Shown in pieces: positions 16,582 through 24,425 of a stretch of DNA of 43,853 bases (position 1 is the stretch's first letter; the number at the start of each line of letters is the position of its first letter). A model generated the notes under the pieces. The model ran no database searches. It was not told where the DNA came from and worked only from the letters and a program-made list of their open reading frames with translations. A program made the position numbers and the translations under genes. This DNA is from JANWYT01 sp046719465 (GTDB lineage Bacteria > Chloroflexota > Anaerolineae > Aggregatilineales > Phototrophicaceae), in the NCBI GenBank assembly GCA_046719465.1, contig JBDNCV010000009.1:1-43853 (forward strand), in the 5' to 3' direction.

Positions 16582-17919
16582 TTAAGGATAGCTGCGGTTG
16601 AGCAAGCGCGCGTAGGGGATCGTCTCACGCACATGGGGCAGCCCACAAATCCACGCGACAGTGCGCTCCAAGCCTTGGCCAAAGCCAGCGTGCGGCACAC
16701 TCCCAAAGCGGCGCAGCTCCAGATACCACTTGTAGTTTTCAACCGGCAGCTTGTGCTCTTGAATGCGTTGGAGCAGCAGCGCCTCGTCGTAGATGCGCTC
16801 GCTGCCGCCGCAAATTTCGCCGTAGCCTTCGGGGGCGAGCAGGTCAACGCTGCGGCAGCGGTCAGGCTGCCCCTCCACCGGCTGCATGTAGAAGGCCTTG
16901 ACCGCCGTCGGATAGTGATAGACGAACAGCGGACGGTCATAAAGCTGGGTGAGCGCGGTCTCGTGCGGGCTGCCGAAGTCATCCCCGCGCACAATCTTGA
17001 GCAGTTCTTTTTGTTCGGGGTCGGTGGCCTCGGCATGGAGCTGCTCGAGCTTGTCAACGGCCTCATCGTAGCTGATCCGTGGGAACGGCCCAACCACCCG
17101 CTCCAATGCGGCCACATCGCGCTCGATGATCGCCAGCTCTTGACGGTTCTTGGTCAGCACGCGCTCCACAATATAGCACTGCAAGCGCTCCTCGAGATCC
17201 ATCAGCTCCTCGAGCGAGCAGAATGCCAGCTCTGGCTCCAACATCCAAAACTCGATCAAGTGGCGGCGGGTCTTGCTCTTCTCCGCACGGAAGGTCGGCC
17301 CGAAGCAGTAGACGCGCCCAAACGCAGCCATATTCGCCTCGTTGTAGAGCTGGCCGGTCTGCGCCATGTAGGCTGGCTCGCCAAAGTAGTCAATCTCAAA
17401 CAGCGAGGTTGTGTCCTCACCTGCGGCCGGGGTGATGATGGGCGTGTCCATCAGCAGGATTTGGTTGTCGTCCATGAAGTCGCGCATTGCCTTGATGATC
17501 GTGGCGCGAATGCGCAGGATAGCCCATTGGCGGTTGCTGCGGATCCACAGGTGACGGTTGTCCATCAAGAACTCCGTGCCGTGTTCTTTGGGGGTGATAG
17601 GGTAATCCACCGCCTGCTGAATGAGGCGGACGCTCGTCACGGCAATCTCAAAACCCGCTGGGAAGCCCTGCGCACGCTCGTCCTCTTTCACCCTGCCGGT
17701 GATCACCACGGAGGATTCTTGCGTCAGCGCCTTGGCCACCTCGAACTGATCCTCCGGCAGATCGTCGCGGAATGCGACACACTGCACCTGCCCCGTGCCA
17801 TCGCGCAGGCGAATAAAATGCAGCTTGCCCTTGCCTGTTTTCGCGTATACCCAGCCGCGCAGTTCTACTTCCTGCCCCACATAACGGGCGATGTGTTCGA
17901 TCCTGATGACGGTCGCCAC
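16582..17919 (-). CDS. asnS: Asparagine-tRNA ligase
   Basis: A 445-residue class II aminoacyl-tRNA synthetase. The N-terminal OB-fold anticodon-binding domain (about residues 1-105) includes VELRGWVYAKTGKGKLHFIRL-type strands. The catalytic core carries motif 2 (FRAEKSKTRRHLIEFWMLEPE, split across residues of about 212-232) and motif 3 (GFGQGLERTVAW near 418-430). GEICGGSER near 372 favours AsnRS over AspRS. It attaches Asn to tRNA-Asn directly. Start is GTG 17919 with AAGGA about 10 bases upstream. A TATAAT on the minus strand at 17958-17953 suits its promoter. No T-box leader is visible. Confidence 0.93.
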   Translation of the reverse strand: MATVIRIEHIARYVGQEVELRGWVYAKTGKGKLHFIRLRDGTGQVQCVAFRDDLPEDQFEVAKALTQESSVVITGRVKEDERAQGFPAGFEIAVTSVRLIQQAVDYPITPKEHGTEFLMDNRHLWIRSNRQWAILRIRATIIKAMRDFMDDNQILLMDTPIITPAAGEDTTSLFEIDYFGEPAYMAQTGQLYNEANMAAFGRVYCFGPTFRAEKSKTRRHLIEFWMLEPELAFCSLEELMDLEERLQCYIVERVLTKNRQELAIIERDVAALERVVGPFPRISYDEAVDKLEQLHAEATDPEQKELLKIVRGDDFGSPHETALTQLYDRPLFVYHYPTAVKAFYMQPVEGQPDRCRSVDLLAPEGYGEICGGSERIYDEALLLQRIQEHKLPVENYKWYLELRRFGSVPHAGFGQGLERTVAWICGLPHVRETIPYARLLNRSYP

Positions 17920-17952
17920 GGTGCTTGTCCTTGTGTGCTTAACAATGGTCTG

Positions 17953-17958
17953 ATTATA
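17953..17958 (-). promoter_or_regulatory. -10 element for asnS
   Basis: A perfect TATAAT on the minus strand lies 34 bases upstream of the GTG start of the AsnRS gene. The hexamer 17 bases further upstream (CTCAAG) is a poor -35. Confidence 0.45.
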
Positions 17959-17993
17959 ACATGCTGGGTGTTATGCTTGAGAGATAAAACGAC

Positions 17994-17999
17994 TATAAT
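17994..17999 (+). promoter_or_regulatory. -10 element for the small unknown gene
   Basis: A perfect TATAAT on the plus strand lies 80 bases before the ATG at 18080. No convincing -35 lies at 16-18 bases. It is divergent from the asnS -10 about 35 bases away. Confidence 0.45.
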
Positions 18000-18079
18000 G
18001 AGCGTAAAATACTTTGTTAACGCATTCATGATAGAGAATGTCTAGAAGCAATGTGAAAGAAACTTCTTGGGAGGTTGTT

Positions 18080-18397
18080 ATGGACAACAAAAACTATCAC
18101 GTGCAGTACCTTGATGTCACCAGCCAATATTGGACGCCGCGTGAAGGGTACGCCGGTGGTGACCACCTGCTGACAGCGCTGCAAAACGGCTGGGAAATTG
18201 TCGACTGCGTCGAGGAGCTGGTTTGGTATACAGGCGCGCGCTGCGTGTCGATCTACCACTTCACGCTGCAACGCAAAGGGGAGACGATGATCATGCCAGT
18301 CGTCAACAACCCCTATGTGGATCGCTTCATCACCCAGTCCCAAGTGACTGTGCGGCGCAAGACGGCGCAAGCCGCCGATGAGCAAGCCAGCGCCTGA
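18080..18397 (+). CDS. Small conserved-looking protein of unknown function
   Basis: About 105 residues from ATG 18080, preceded by GGGAGG with a five-base spacer; the frame extends upstream to 18038 but that start has no ribosome site. The sequence has a strand-rich core: HVQYLDVTSQYW, ALQNGWEIVDCVEE and CVSIYHFTLQRKG. The pattern of a Gly-Trp turn followed by strands recalls small DUF4177-like folds, but I cannot confirm a family. No signal peptide or membrane segment is visible. It converges with the esterase gene, leaving only four bases between the stops. Confidence 0.72.
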   Translation: MDNKNYHVQYLDVTSQYWTPREGYAGGDHLLTALQNGWEIVDCVEELVWYTGARCVSIYHFTLQRKGETMIMPVVNNPYVDRFITQSQVTVRRKTAQAADEQASA

Positions 18398-18401
18398 CGC
18401 C

Positions 18402-19307
18402 TCACGGCAGCGTGTAGCGCGATAGGAACCCCCACAGCAACTGGGTCGCGTTGATGCTGCCATCATCGCGGCCACCCATGCGGCTCGCGCGGTTCGGGCG
18501 CGGTGTGCCCGGCCATGTGTGTCCGATCTCCGCGCCGGTGATGAGGATCACCTCGGCATCTTCGGCGCACTGTTCAAAGTGAACACCCTGCTCGAACGAC
18601 GGCTCGCGCGTGGGCAAGCCCACGCATGCATTGCGACTAGCCCAACCCGCCACCCATGCGCTGACGCTGGGCAGCAGCAGCCCAGCCCCCTCAAACGGGA
18701 CGACGCGATCGGCTAAGCCGTGCAGCGCCATCACTGGCACGGGGCGTTCAGGGGTGCAGCCGTTCGGAATGTTAGAAAAAGCCCCTGCCACCGTCCCAAA
18801 CGCGGCGATGCGCTCGGCGCGTTCACACGCGAGGCGGTGCGCCATCCCACCCCCCAGCGAGAAGCCCACCACATACACCCGCTGCGCGTCCACACACCAC
18901 TGCGAGGTCACATCCGCCAGCAGCGCGTCGAAGAACTGAACGTCGCGGTCGTCATCGAAAGGGCGCAGCACGCTGACGCCAGTGAACCACTGCGCTGGCT
19001 GTTCCGACGCGCGCGGGTAGACCACGATGATCCCCTGTTCATCAGCCAAGGGGTTGAAATCAGCCATGCTCATGATGTTCTCTGGGGATGACGCGAAACC
19101 GTGGAACACGAACAGCAGCGGCAGCGCCCGTGTGCCATCGTAGGACACGGGGATGTAGGCTAGATATGAGCGTTCGCGCCCGTTGACCAGCAGCGATCCC
19201 TCGATCAACCCTGTGGCAGAAGTCGAGCGGCAGGCCTGCGCCCCAGCCGCTGGCGCAGCGCCCAACATCATCAGGAGGCAGATAAACCCAACGAGATAAT
19301 GACGCAT
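18402..19307 (-). CDS. Secreted esterase, PHB depolymerase (LpqC) family
   Basis: A 301-residue alpha/beta hydrolase with a signal peptide (about residues 1-23, ending AGA). The nucleophile Ser150 lies in GFSLGGG, Asp200 in GLADRVVPF and His263 in GHTWPG, completing a catalytic triad typical of the PHB depolymerase / feruloyl esterase group. The oxyanion-forming HGF (69-71) is present. Family members cleave ester bonds in polyhydroxyalkanoates or acylated sugars; the natural substrate cannot be read from the sequence. Four to six cysteines suggest an exported disulfide-bonded protein. The YacL-like gene is 71 bases upstream in the same orientation. Confidence 0.86.
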   Translation of the reverse strand: MRHYLVGFICLLMMLGAAPAAGAQACRSTSATGLIEGSLLVNGRERSYLAYIPVSYDGTRALPLLFVFHGFASSPENIMSMADFNPLADEQGIIVVYPRASEQPAQWFTGVSVLRPFDDDRDVQFFDALLADVTSQWCVDAQRVYVVGFSLGGGMAHRLACERAERIAAFGTVAGAFSNIPNGCTPERPVPVMALHGLADRVVPFEGAGLLLPSVSAWVAGWASRNACVGLPTREPSFEQGVHFEQCAEDAEVILITGAEIGHTWPGTPRPNRASRMGGRDDGSINATQLLWGFLSRYTLP

Positions 19308-19378
19308 CGGCGCTCCATGTGTGAGGCTGTTGATTTTTTGACAGTGCCTGAATTGGCTGAAGCAGGCCTGAATGCTGG

Positions 19379-20458
19379 TTAAGCGCTGGCTTCAGGGGTT
19401 CCGCGCCGCAGTTCGGCCTCTGGCACAGCAAAGATCATGCGGCCAGCGTCGCGCTCGATGAGCTTGGTGACGCGCACGTCCAGCACACGATCCATGTACT
19501 GGCGGCCATTTTCGACCACGACCATCGTGCCATCGTCGAGGTAGCCCACGCCTTGGTTGACATCTTTGCCCTCTTGGATGATGCGGATGGCGAAGCTCTC
19601 ACCCGGGATGTACATGGCACGCAGCGACTTTGCCAATTGATTGATGTTCAACACCTGCACATCTTGCAGCTCTGCCACTTGGCCGAGGTTGTAATCGTTG
19701 GTGATGATCGCCGCCTGCATCTGCACCGCCAGCGCCACCAGCTTGTTGTCTACCTCGGTGATGTCCTCGAAGTCGTCCTCCACCATCCGCACCGAGAGTG
19801 AATCGATGCGCTGCAGGCGCTTCAGCACATCCAGCCCATGACGCCCCCGATTCCGCCGCAGTTGATCGGACGAATCCGCCACGCGGTGCAGCTCGTTCAT
19901 CACGAAACGCGGCACAATCAACATGCCGCCCAAGAAACCCGTCTCCGCCACGCCGACGATACGCCCGTCGATCAACACGCTCGTGTCCAAAATCAGCTTG
20001 CGGCCAGACTGCGCCGCCGTCACGCGCGCTGCAGAGCGATTCATGCGCTCATTCAGCATGTCTAAAATCTCCCGATGCCGAATGCCGAACGTCGTCAGCC
20101 CCAAGTAAGCCCCCGCCAGCGAGAGCAAGCTGGGCAGCACCACTCCGAACGGCTCTGGCAGCAGCGACAGTGGATACGCCAACAGCAGCGCCAGCGAGAG
20201 GCCCACCGCTGCCCCCACCAGCGAGAGCATCAAGCGCTCCACTGGCAGCTCATTGAGCGCGCGCACCCCCCAGCGCACCGGATGCACTGTCAAGTATGGC
20301 GTTATGATCAACCCGAACAACACACCCGTCAAGCCAAACACCACCGCGCTGCTCGTCGCGTCGAGGCTGATGATGCTGCTCACGTCACTGCCCAAGCGCG
20401 CCCCCGCAATGCCGATGACGATCATGCCGATCAAGCGTGACAGAAAGTCAAATGTCAT
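19379..20458 (-). CDS. PIN/TRAM domain membrane protein (YacL-like)
   Basis: A 359-residue protein with four N-terminal hydrophobic segments (about residues 8-125). A PIN nuclease-type domain follows at 154-275, with the acidic cluster D158 (LDTSVLIDG), E189 (NELH), D237 and D255 (TNDYN). A TRAM RNA-binding domain ends the protein (about 283-345). This layout matches YacL of Bacillus and related Gram-positive and Chloroflexi proteins; the cellular role is not settled but RNA binding or cleavage at the membrane is the usual proposal. The leader upstream is long and AT-rich. The stop-to-start gap to the esterase is 71 bases. Confidence 0.9.
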   Translation of the reverse strand: MTFDFLSRLIGMIVIGIAGARLGSDVSSIISLDATSSAVVFGLTGVLFGLIITPYLTVHPVRWGVRALNELPVERLMLSLVGAAVGLSLALLLAYPLSLLPEPFGVVLPSLLSLAGAYLGLTTFGIRHREILDMLNERMNRSAARVTAAQSGRKLILDTSVLIDGRIVGVAETGFLGGMLIVPRFVMNELHRVADSSDQLRRNRGRHGLDVLKRLQRIDSLSVRMVEDDFEDITEVDNKLVALAVQMQAAIITNDYNLGQVAELQDVQVLNINQLAKSLRAMYIPGESFAIRIIQEGKDVNQGVGYLDDGTMVVVENGRQYMDRVLDVRVTKLIERDAGRMIFAVPEAELRRGTPEASA

Positions 20459-20739
20459 GAACCGATTTCTCCATCGGGGTCATCCTACAAAGAATCACAA
20501 TTGCGCAGCTGTTCCAGTACGCTTCTCAGTGAACTTCACCCCCTGTTTGATGCTGGGGCTTGCTTGCTCGGATGCAGGCCTTTGTGAGCGCACTAAGCTT
20601 GACTGAGAATGAACCTATTGTAGCTGAACAATGTTGATAAAACACTGCAAGAGTTACAACCAGTTTTCAATCTAACTTAACCATTGAGAATTGAACACTT
20701 GTTTGTGCCTCTGAGCCTAAATGACGCCATTCTTAAACT
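20459..20739. other. Gene-free AT-rich stretch upstream of the YacL-like gene
   Basis: No credible coding frame is present. On the minus strand TACAAT (20622-20617) could serve as a -10 for the YacL-like gene, giving a leader of about 150 bases. A near-repeat, TGAGAATGAAC (20604-20614) and TGAGAATTGAAC (20685-20696), occurs twice in the same orientation and may be a protein site. Nothing else was recognised. Confidence 0.5.
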
Positions 20740-20784
20740 TTAGATCATTGACAGATAAGAAAATATGTTCTAATCTTAGATCAT
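20740..20784 (+). promoter_or_regulatory. Promoter flanked by a direct repeat
   Basis: A perfect TTGACA (20748-20753) and TAATCT (20771-20776) are 17 bases apart. The nine-base word TTAGATCAT occurs at 20740-20748 and again at 20776-20784, 36 bases apart, so one copy touches the -35 and the other the transcription start. The arrangement suggests a regulated promoter driving the small RNA that ends at 20907. Confidence 0.5.
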
Positions 20785-20907
20785 AACCAAGAGATCGCAT
20801 TATGAGATAACTAACGGCGCTGTATGACGTTGCCGGCATCGCGGCAGGGTGGTTAGAACTCAGCATCCTTGAGGCGAAGGCCGCGTTTTGCGCGGCTTTT
20901 TCTTTTT
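20783..20907 (+). ncRNA. Candidate small non-coding RNA
   Basis: About 125 bases between the promoter at 20748-20776 and a strong intrinsic terminator at 20877-20907. No open frame with a ribosome site is inside. It can fold into local helices: TGCCG (20831-20835) with CGGCA (20842-20846), enclosed by a possible CTAAC/GTTAG pairing, then a short CCTT/AAGG hairpin that would compete with the terminator stem. I do not recognise it as 6S, SRP, RNase P or tmRNA, or as a known riboswitch. It could also be a leader RNA ending before the glycosyltransferase gene. Confidence 0.5.
20877..20907 (+). terminator. Strong intrinsic terminator
   Basis: GCCGCG (20880-20885) pairs with CGCGGC (20891-20896) around a TTTTG loop, extended by AAG pairing with the first Ts. 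An eleven-base tract with ten Ts follows (20897-20907). This is a textbook Rho-independent terminator on the plus strand, with no gene immediately before it. Confidence 0.85.
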
Positions 20908-20947
20908 TGAATAACCTTTAACGGGAGTGTCTGAATGGCTGGTGTTG

Positions 20948-21027
20948 GCCCTCACCCCTAAATCCCCTCTCCCGTGGCGAGGGGGCTTTCCCCTTCTCCT
21001 TCGGGAGAAGGGGTTGGGGATGAGGCC
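20948..21027. repeat. Palindromic intergenic repeat, copy 1
   Basis: An 80-base imperfect palindrome. The left arm begins GGCCCTCACCCC and contains CCCCTCTCCC; the right arm contains GGGAGAAGGGG and ends GGGGATGAGGCC. A related element lies at 28695-28803 with the same outer ends (ATCACCCCCAAGCCCC at left, TTGGGGGATGAGGCC at right). It resembles REP-like or miniature elements that scatter through intergenic DNA; no transposase is nearby. Confidence 0.75.
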
Positions 21028-21196
21028 TTGCCATCCATCGATCACGAGGGTAAAGGGGAGATCGCGCATCGCCACCATTTTAACCCCTACCTGTGAGCAA
21101 CCCCACTCGTGATGTACAATCCGGTTGAGCGTTTGTGCCGCCGCTCATCGCCGTGCGGCCAGCGTGTTTGATCGTTGACAACTCAAGGATGCGAGC

Positions 21197-22396
21197 ATGA
21201 AGCGCGTTCTCTTTTTGATGTCAGATACCGGTGGCGGCCACCGTGCTGCTGCGGAGGCTATCCGTGATGCGCTGACGCTGCGCTACGGCGAAGATCAGAT
21301 CAGCGCTACGCTGATCGACGTCTTTCGCGCTAGTCGGTTTCCGATGAACTACATGCCAGAGTTCTACCCGTGGCTCGTCAACCACAGCAAGCGCAGTTGG
21401 GCGCTGGGGTACAAACTCTCCAACACGCGCCGCCGCGCTGATATGCTCTCGCAGTCCATGTATCTCACAAACCGTCGACGCTTTAAGAAGCTGTTCGCTA
21501 CCCACCCGGTCGATGTTGTCGTCAGCGTCCATTCGGTGATTACGCGGCCTACGCTGCGTGCCCTCTACTCGTTCCCAACACGCCCGCCCTATCTGACGGT
21601 CGTCACCGATCTCGTCACAACGCACCACTTCTGGTATGACCGCCGCACAGACCGCTGCTTCGTGCCGACGCAGGCCGCATATGACCGCGGGCTGCAAGCG
21701 CATATGAAGCCCGAACAGATGCGTATCACCGGCCTGCCCGTTGATCCGCGCTTCATGCAGCGCCTGAAGGGCAAAGCTGAAGCCCGCGCCGAGCTGGGCT
21801 GGGATCCGCACCTGCCCGCGGTGCTGATGGTGGCCGGTGGCGACGGCATGGGGCCGCTGTTTGAGACGGCGCGCGCCCTCGACGTGCTGGCGCAGCCCTT
21901 CCAGATGGCGGTGGTCGCTGGGCGCAATAAACCGCTTAAAGAGCGTCTAGATGCCGCCTCGTGGTCGCACCCCATCCATACCTACCCCTTCATCCGCAAC
22001 ATGCCCACGCTTATGGCTGCGGCCGACATCTTGGTGACAAAGGCCGGGCCAGCTACCATCACTGAAGCGGCTATCGCTGGGCTGCCAATGATCTTAAGCG
22101 ATGCCATCCCGGGCCAAGAAGACGGCAACGTCACCTATGTGATTGAATCACAGGCAGGGGCCTACTGCCCTAAACCCGCGCTGGTGGCAGATACCGTCGC
22201 CCAGTGGCTGAACGAAGGCCCAGACGCGCTGCGCCACCGCAGTGAGAACGCACGCCGCATCGCCAACCCCAACGCCGTCTGGGACATCGCCGATGAGGTG
22301 TGGGAGTGGGCGCATCACGGCCCGATCCAAACGCCGAACCGTTCGCTGCTGCGGCGCGGCGCGCAGGTGCTGCGGCGGCGCAGCCGTTCGTCCTAA
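21197..22396 (+). CDS. MGDG synthase-type glycosyltransferase (GT28)
   Basis: A 399-residue cytoplasmic-side glycosyltransferase. The N-terminal domain matches the MGDG_synth family with the signature SDTGGGHRAAAEAI (residues 9-22), seen in plant and bacterial diacylglycerol glycosyltransferases. The C-terminal GT28 nucleotide-sugar domain has VAGGDGMGP near 215 and TKAGPATITEA near 283 followed by GQEDGN. Family members transfer Glc or Gal from UDP-sugar to diacylglycerol to make glycolipids; UgtP of Bacillus is the model. The exact sugar is unknown. AAGGA lies 10 bases before the ATG. The nucleotidyltransferase gene follows after 44 bases, in one probable operon. Confidence 0.87.
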   Translation: MKRVLFLMSDTGGGHRAAAEAIRDALTLRYGEDQISATLIDVFRASRFPMNYMPEFYPWLVNHSKRSWALGYKLSNTRRRADMLSQSMYLTNRRRFKKLFATHPVDVVVSVHSVITRPTLRALYSFPTRPPYLTVVTDLVTTHHFWYDRRTDRCFVPTQAAYDRGLQAHMKPEQMRITGLPVDPRFMQRLKGKAEARAELGWDPHLPAVLMVAGGDGMGPLFETARALDVLAQPFQMAVVAGRNKPLKERLDAASWSHPIHTYPFIRNMPTLMAAADILVTKAGPATITEAAIAGLPMILSDAIPGQEDGNVTYVIESQAGAYCPKPALVADTVAQWLNEGPDALRHRSENARRIANPNAVWDIADEVWEWAHHGPIQTPNRSLLRRGAQVLRRRSRSS

Positions 22397-22440
22397 GCCC
22401 CTCCCAAGTCCTATTTCTACACCACAAGGAGTTTCCCAAC

Positions 22441-23514
22441 ATGAAAGCGATTATTCTCGCAGCAGGTCAAGGCACACGGCTAAGACCGGTGACGCTGACG
22501 ATGCCCAAACCGCTCGTGCCTGTCGCCAACAAGTGGCTCATCGCCTATGCGATTGACGTGCTGAAAGGCGCAGGCCTCAATGAAATTGGGATCGTCGTCA
22601 ACAGCCCTGACTCGTCGATTGTGACCACGCTGGGCCACGGGGAGAAGCTGGGCGTCAAGCTCAACTACATCATCCAAAGCGAACAGAAGGGGCTGGCGCA
22701 CGCCATCGGCCTTGCCCAAGACTTCGTGGGCGATGAGCCGTTCAGCGTGTTCCTCGGCGATAACATCTTCCAAGACAACATGCAGGGGCTGCTCACCAAC
22801 TTTGCCAGCAGCAGCGCCGAGGCCACCGTGGTGCTCGGCGAAGTGCCTGATCCGTCGCGCTTTGGCATCGCCGTGTTGGAGGACAACCGCATCAAGGGCG
22901 TGGTCGAAAAGCCCAAAGACCCGCCCTCAAACTTGGCAATTGCAGGGGTGTACCTGTTCCGCAGCTCGATCTTCGACGCCATCCGCATGATCAAACCGAG
23001 CTGGCGCAACGAGCTAGAAATCACCGACGCGATTCAAGTGCTGATCGACAGCGGCAAACCCGTTGAGCCATACCTGCTGAACGGGTGGTGGATCGACGCG
23101 GGCAAGCCCGACCCAATCATCCTTGCCAACCAGCTCGTCCTAGAAACACTGCCCTACACCCCACCGCCGGATAACGGCGACCGCATCATCGGCGATTGCG
23201 ACGTGTCGCACCGCGTCGTGCTGGGGCAGAACAGCAAGATCATCGACAGCGTGGTGCGCGGCCCTGTCATCATCGGCGATAACACGGTGATTCAAGGCAG
23301 TTACATCGGGCCGTACACCTCCATCGGCAACGACTGCCGCATCACCGGCAGCGAGATCGAAGCCAGCATCATCATGGACAACTGCGTCATCACGAACATC
23401 AGCGGGCGCATCGACCGCAGCCTGCTGGCGCACAACGCGCAGCTTCTCTCCACCACGCGCATGCCCAAAACCAACCGCTTCGTGTTGGCCGAAAATACCT
23501 ACGTCGAAATGTAG
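22441..23514 (+). CDS. Sugar-1-phosphate nucleotidyltransferase (long RmlA type)
   Basis: About 357 residues from ATG 22441, which has AAGGAG 9 bases upstream; an in-frame start at 22300 lies in the previous gene and is rejected. The N-terminal catalytic domain has LAAGQGTRLRP (6-16), KPLVPVANK (22-30), FLGDNIF, and VEKPKDPPSNLA. The C-terminal 110 residues form a left-handed beta-helix with hexapeptide repeats (VVRGPVIIGDNTVIQGSYIG-type). This is the long form of glucose-1-phosphate thymidylyltransferase; uridylyltransferase activity cannot be excluded. It would make an NDP-sugar for the glycosyltransferase operon. A terminator follows at 23524. Confidence 0.85.
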   Translation: MKAIILAAGQGTRLRPVTLTMPKPLVPVANKWLIAYAIDVLKGAGLNEIGIVVNSPDSSIVTTLGHGEKLGVKLNYIIQSEQKGLAHAIGLAQDFVGDEPFSVFLGDNIFQDNMQGLLTNFASSSAEATVVLGEVPDPSRFGIAVLEDNRIKGVVEKPKDPPSNLAIAGVYLFRSSIFDAIRMIKPSWRNELEITDAIQVLIDSGKPVEPYLLNGWWIDAGKPDPIILANQLVLETLPYTPPPDNGDRIIGDCDVSHRVVLGQNSKIIDSVVRGPVIIGDNTVIQGSYIGPYTSIGNDCRITGSEIEASIIMDNCVITNISGRIDRSLLAHNAQLLSTTRMPKTNRFVLAENTYVEM

Positions 23515-23523
23515 CTCATCTCA

Positions 23524-23553
23524 TGCCCACGCCGCGCGGTGTGGGTATTTTTG
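23524..23553 (+). terminator. Intrinsic terminator after the nucleotidyltransferase
   Basis: CCCAC (23526-23530) pairs with GTGGG (23541-23545), extended inwards by CCG/CGG and outwards by AT/AT pairs, followed by ATTTTTGT. It lies nine bases after the stop codon. Confidence 0.8.
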
Positions 23554-23584
23554 TCTAAAATGCTGTTTGAGGAGATGATTTGCA

Positions 23585-24058
23585 ATGTCAGAACGTATTG
23601 AGCAGCTCAAATCGATGTTGAACGAATCTCGCGCGACGCTGCTGGCTGCTGTTGAACAGATCGGCGACCACAGCGAAGAGCAGATTTACAGCGACGGCGC
23701 AGGGTGGACGCTGCGCCAACTGGTCATCCACCTGCTCATCACCGAGCGCGGCATCGCCCGCGTGATTCAAGCGGCATACGCGGGGGCCAACCCCATCACG
23801 CCCGATTATGATGTTGACCGCTACAACCAGCGTTCCGTCGAGAAACACGCCGACATGACGATAGCCGAGGCGCTCGCTGGCCTTCATGAGGCGCGTCAGC
23901 AGTTCCTCGCATGGCTGGACACCGTCGAAGATGCCAAGTTGGATGTCGTCACCCGCCACCCACTGCAAGATGAGATCCCACTGTGGCAGTTTATCGAGCG
24001 TCAAGCGCTGCATGAGCGGATGCACGCTCGAGACATTATCCGCCATTTGAAAGGCTAA
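23585..24058 (+). CDS. DinB family protein
   Basis: A 157-residue four-helix-bundle protein of the DinB/DUF664 superfamily. The pattern is visible as a long N-terminal helix, then GWTLRQLVIHLLITERGI with the first metal-binding His near 49, and a final HERMHARDIIRHL helix supplying two more His residues near 142 and 146. Such proteins bind a divalent metal and many use a thiol cofactor (bacillithiol or mycothiol); the actual reaction is unknown. A GAGGAG sequence sits 11 bases before the ATG. It stands between a terminator and the DUF433-like gene, likely as its own unit. Confidence 0.85.
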   Translation: MSERIEQLKSMLNESRATLLAAVEQIGDHSEEQIYSDGAGWTLRQLVIHLLITERGIARVIQAAYAGANPITPDYDVDRYNQRSVEKHADMTIAEALAGLHEARQQFLAWLDTVEDAKLDVVTRHPLQDEIPLWQFIERQALHERMHARDIIRHLKG

Positions 24059-24099
24059 TCACCGCGCGGATTTTGGCACATTCAGCATTCTGTGATACA

Positions 24100-24130
24100 T
24101 TGACGCCAAGAGCATTAAAAGAAGTATACG
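24100..24130 (+). promoter_or_regulatory. Possible promoter for the DUF433-like gene
   Basis: TTGACG (24100-24105, five of six) and TATACG (24125-24130) are 19 bases apart, slightly longer than ideal. The ATG follows at 24171. Confidence 0.4.
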
Positions 24131-24170
24131 ACACCCCCCTTGGTATCGGTGTGACTCGTAAAGAATCTGC

Positions 24171-24425
24171 ATGGCCATCTACGACGCAAACGCGCTGATC
24201 GTACAAACCCCTGACCTTTGCGACGGGCTGCCGCATATCGATGGCACGTCCGTCACCGTCGATACCATCTATGAGGCCTACTTCATCCTCGGCCTGAGCG
24301 CAGAGCAGATCATGGTGCGCTTTCAACTCCAACCGGTGCAGGTGTTTGCAGCGCTGGCCTTTGTCCACCAGTTTGAGCACGAAGTGCGCGGGCTGTACGA
24401 GCGCCTGCGCCGCCGCCGTCGTTAG
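24171..24425 (+). CDS. DUF433-like small protein
   Basis: 84 residues. The core LCDGLPHIDGTSVTVDTIYEAYF, followed by LGLSAEQIMVRFQL and VQVFAALAFVHQF, matches the DUF433 pattern (GxPxIxGTRIxVxxI, then helix-turn-helix-like segments). DUF433 proteins are often antitoxins paired with a PIN-domain toxin, but no toxin gene is adjacent. The C-terminus is very Arg-rich (RLRRRRR), which could bind nucleic acid. Its TAG stop overlaps the TAA stop of the convergent kinase gene in the four bases TTAG at 24422-24425. The ribosome site is weak, so start certainty is moderate. Confidence 0.72.
   Translation: MAIYDANALIVQTPDLCDGLPHIDGTSVTVDTIYEAYFILGLSAEQIMVRFQLQPVQVFAALAFVHQFEHEVRGLYERLRRRRR

Noticed and set aside
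20604..20696. TGAGAAT(T)GAAC direct repeats as a mobile element or CRISPR remnant
   Set aside because: Only two imperfect copies of about 11 bases occur, with no regular spacing and no further repeats.
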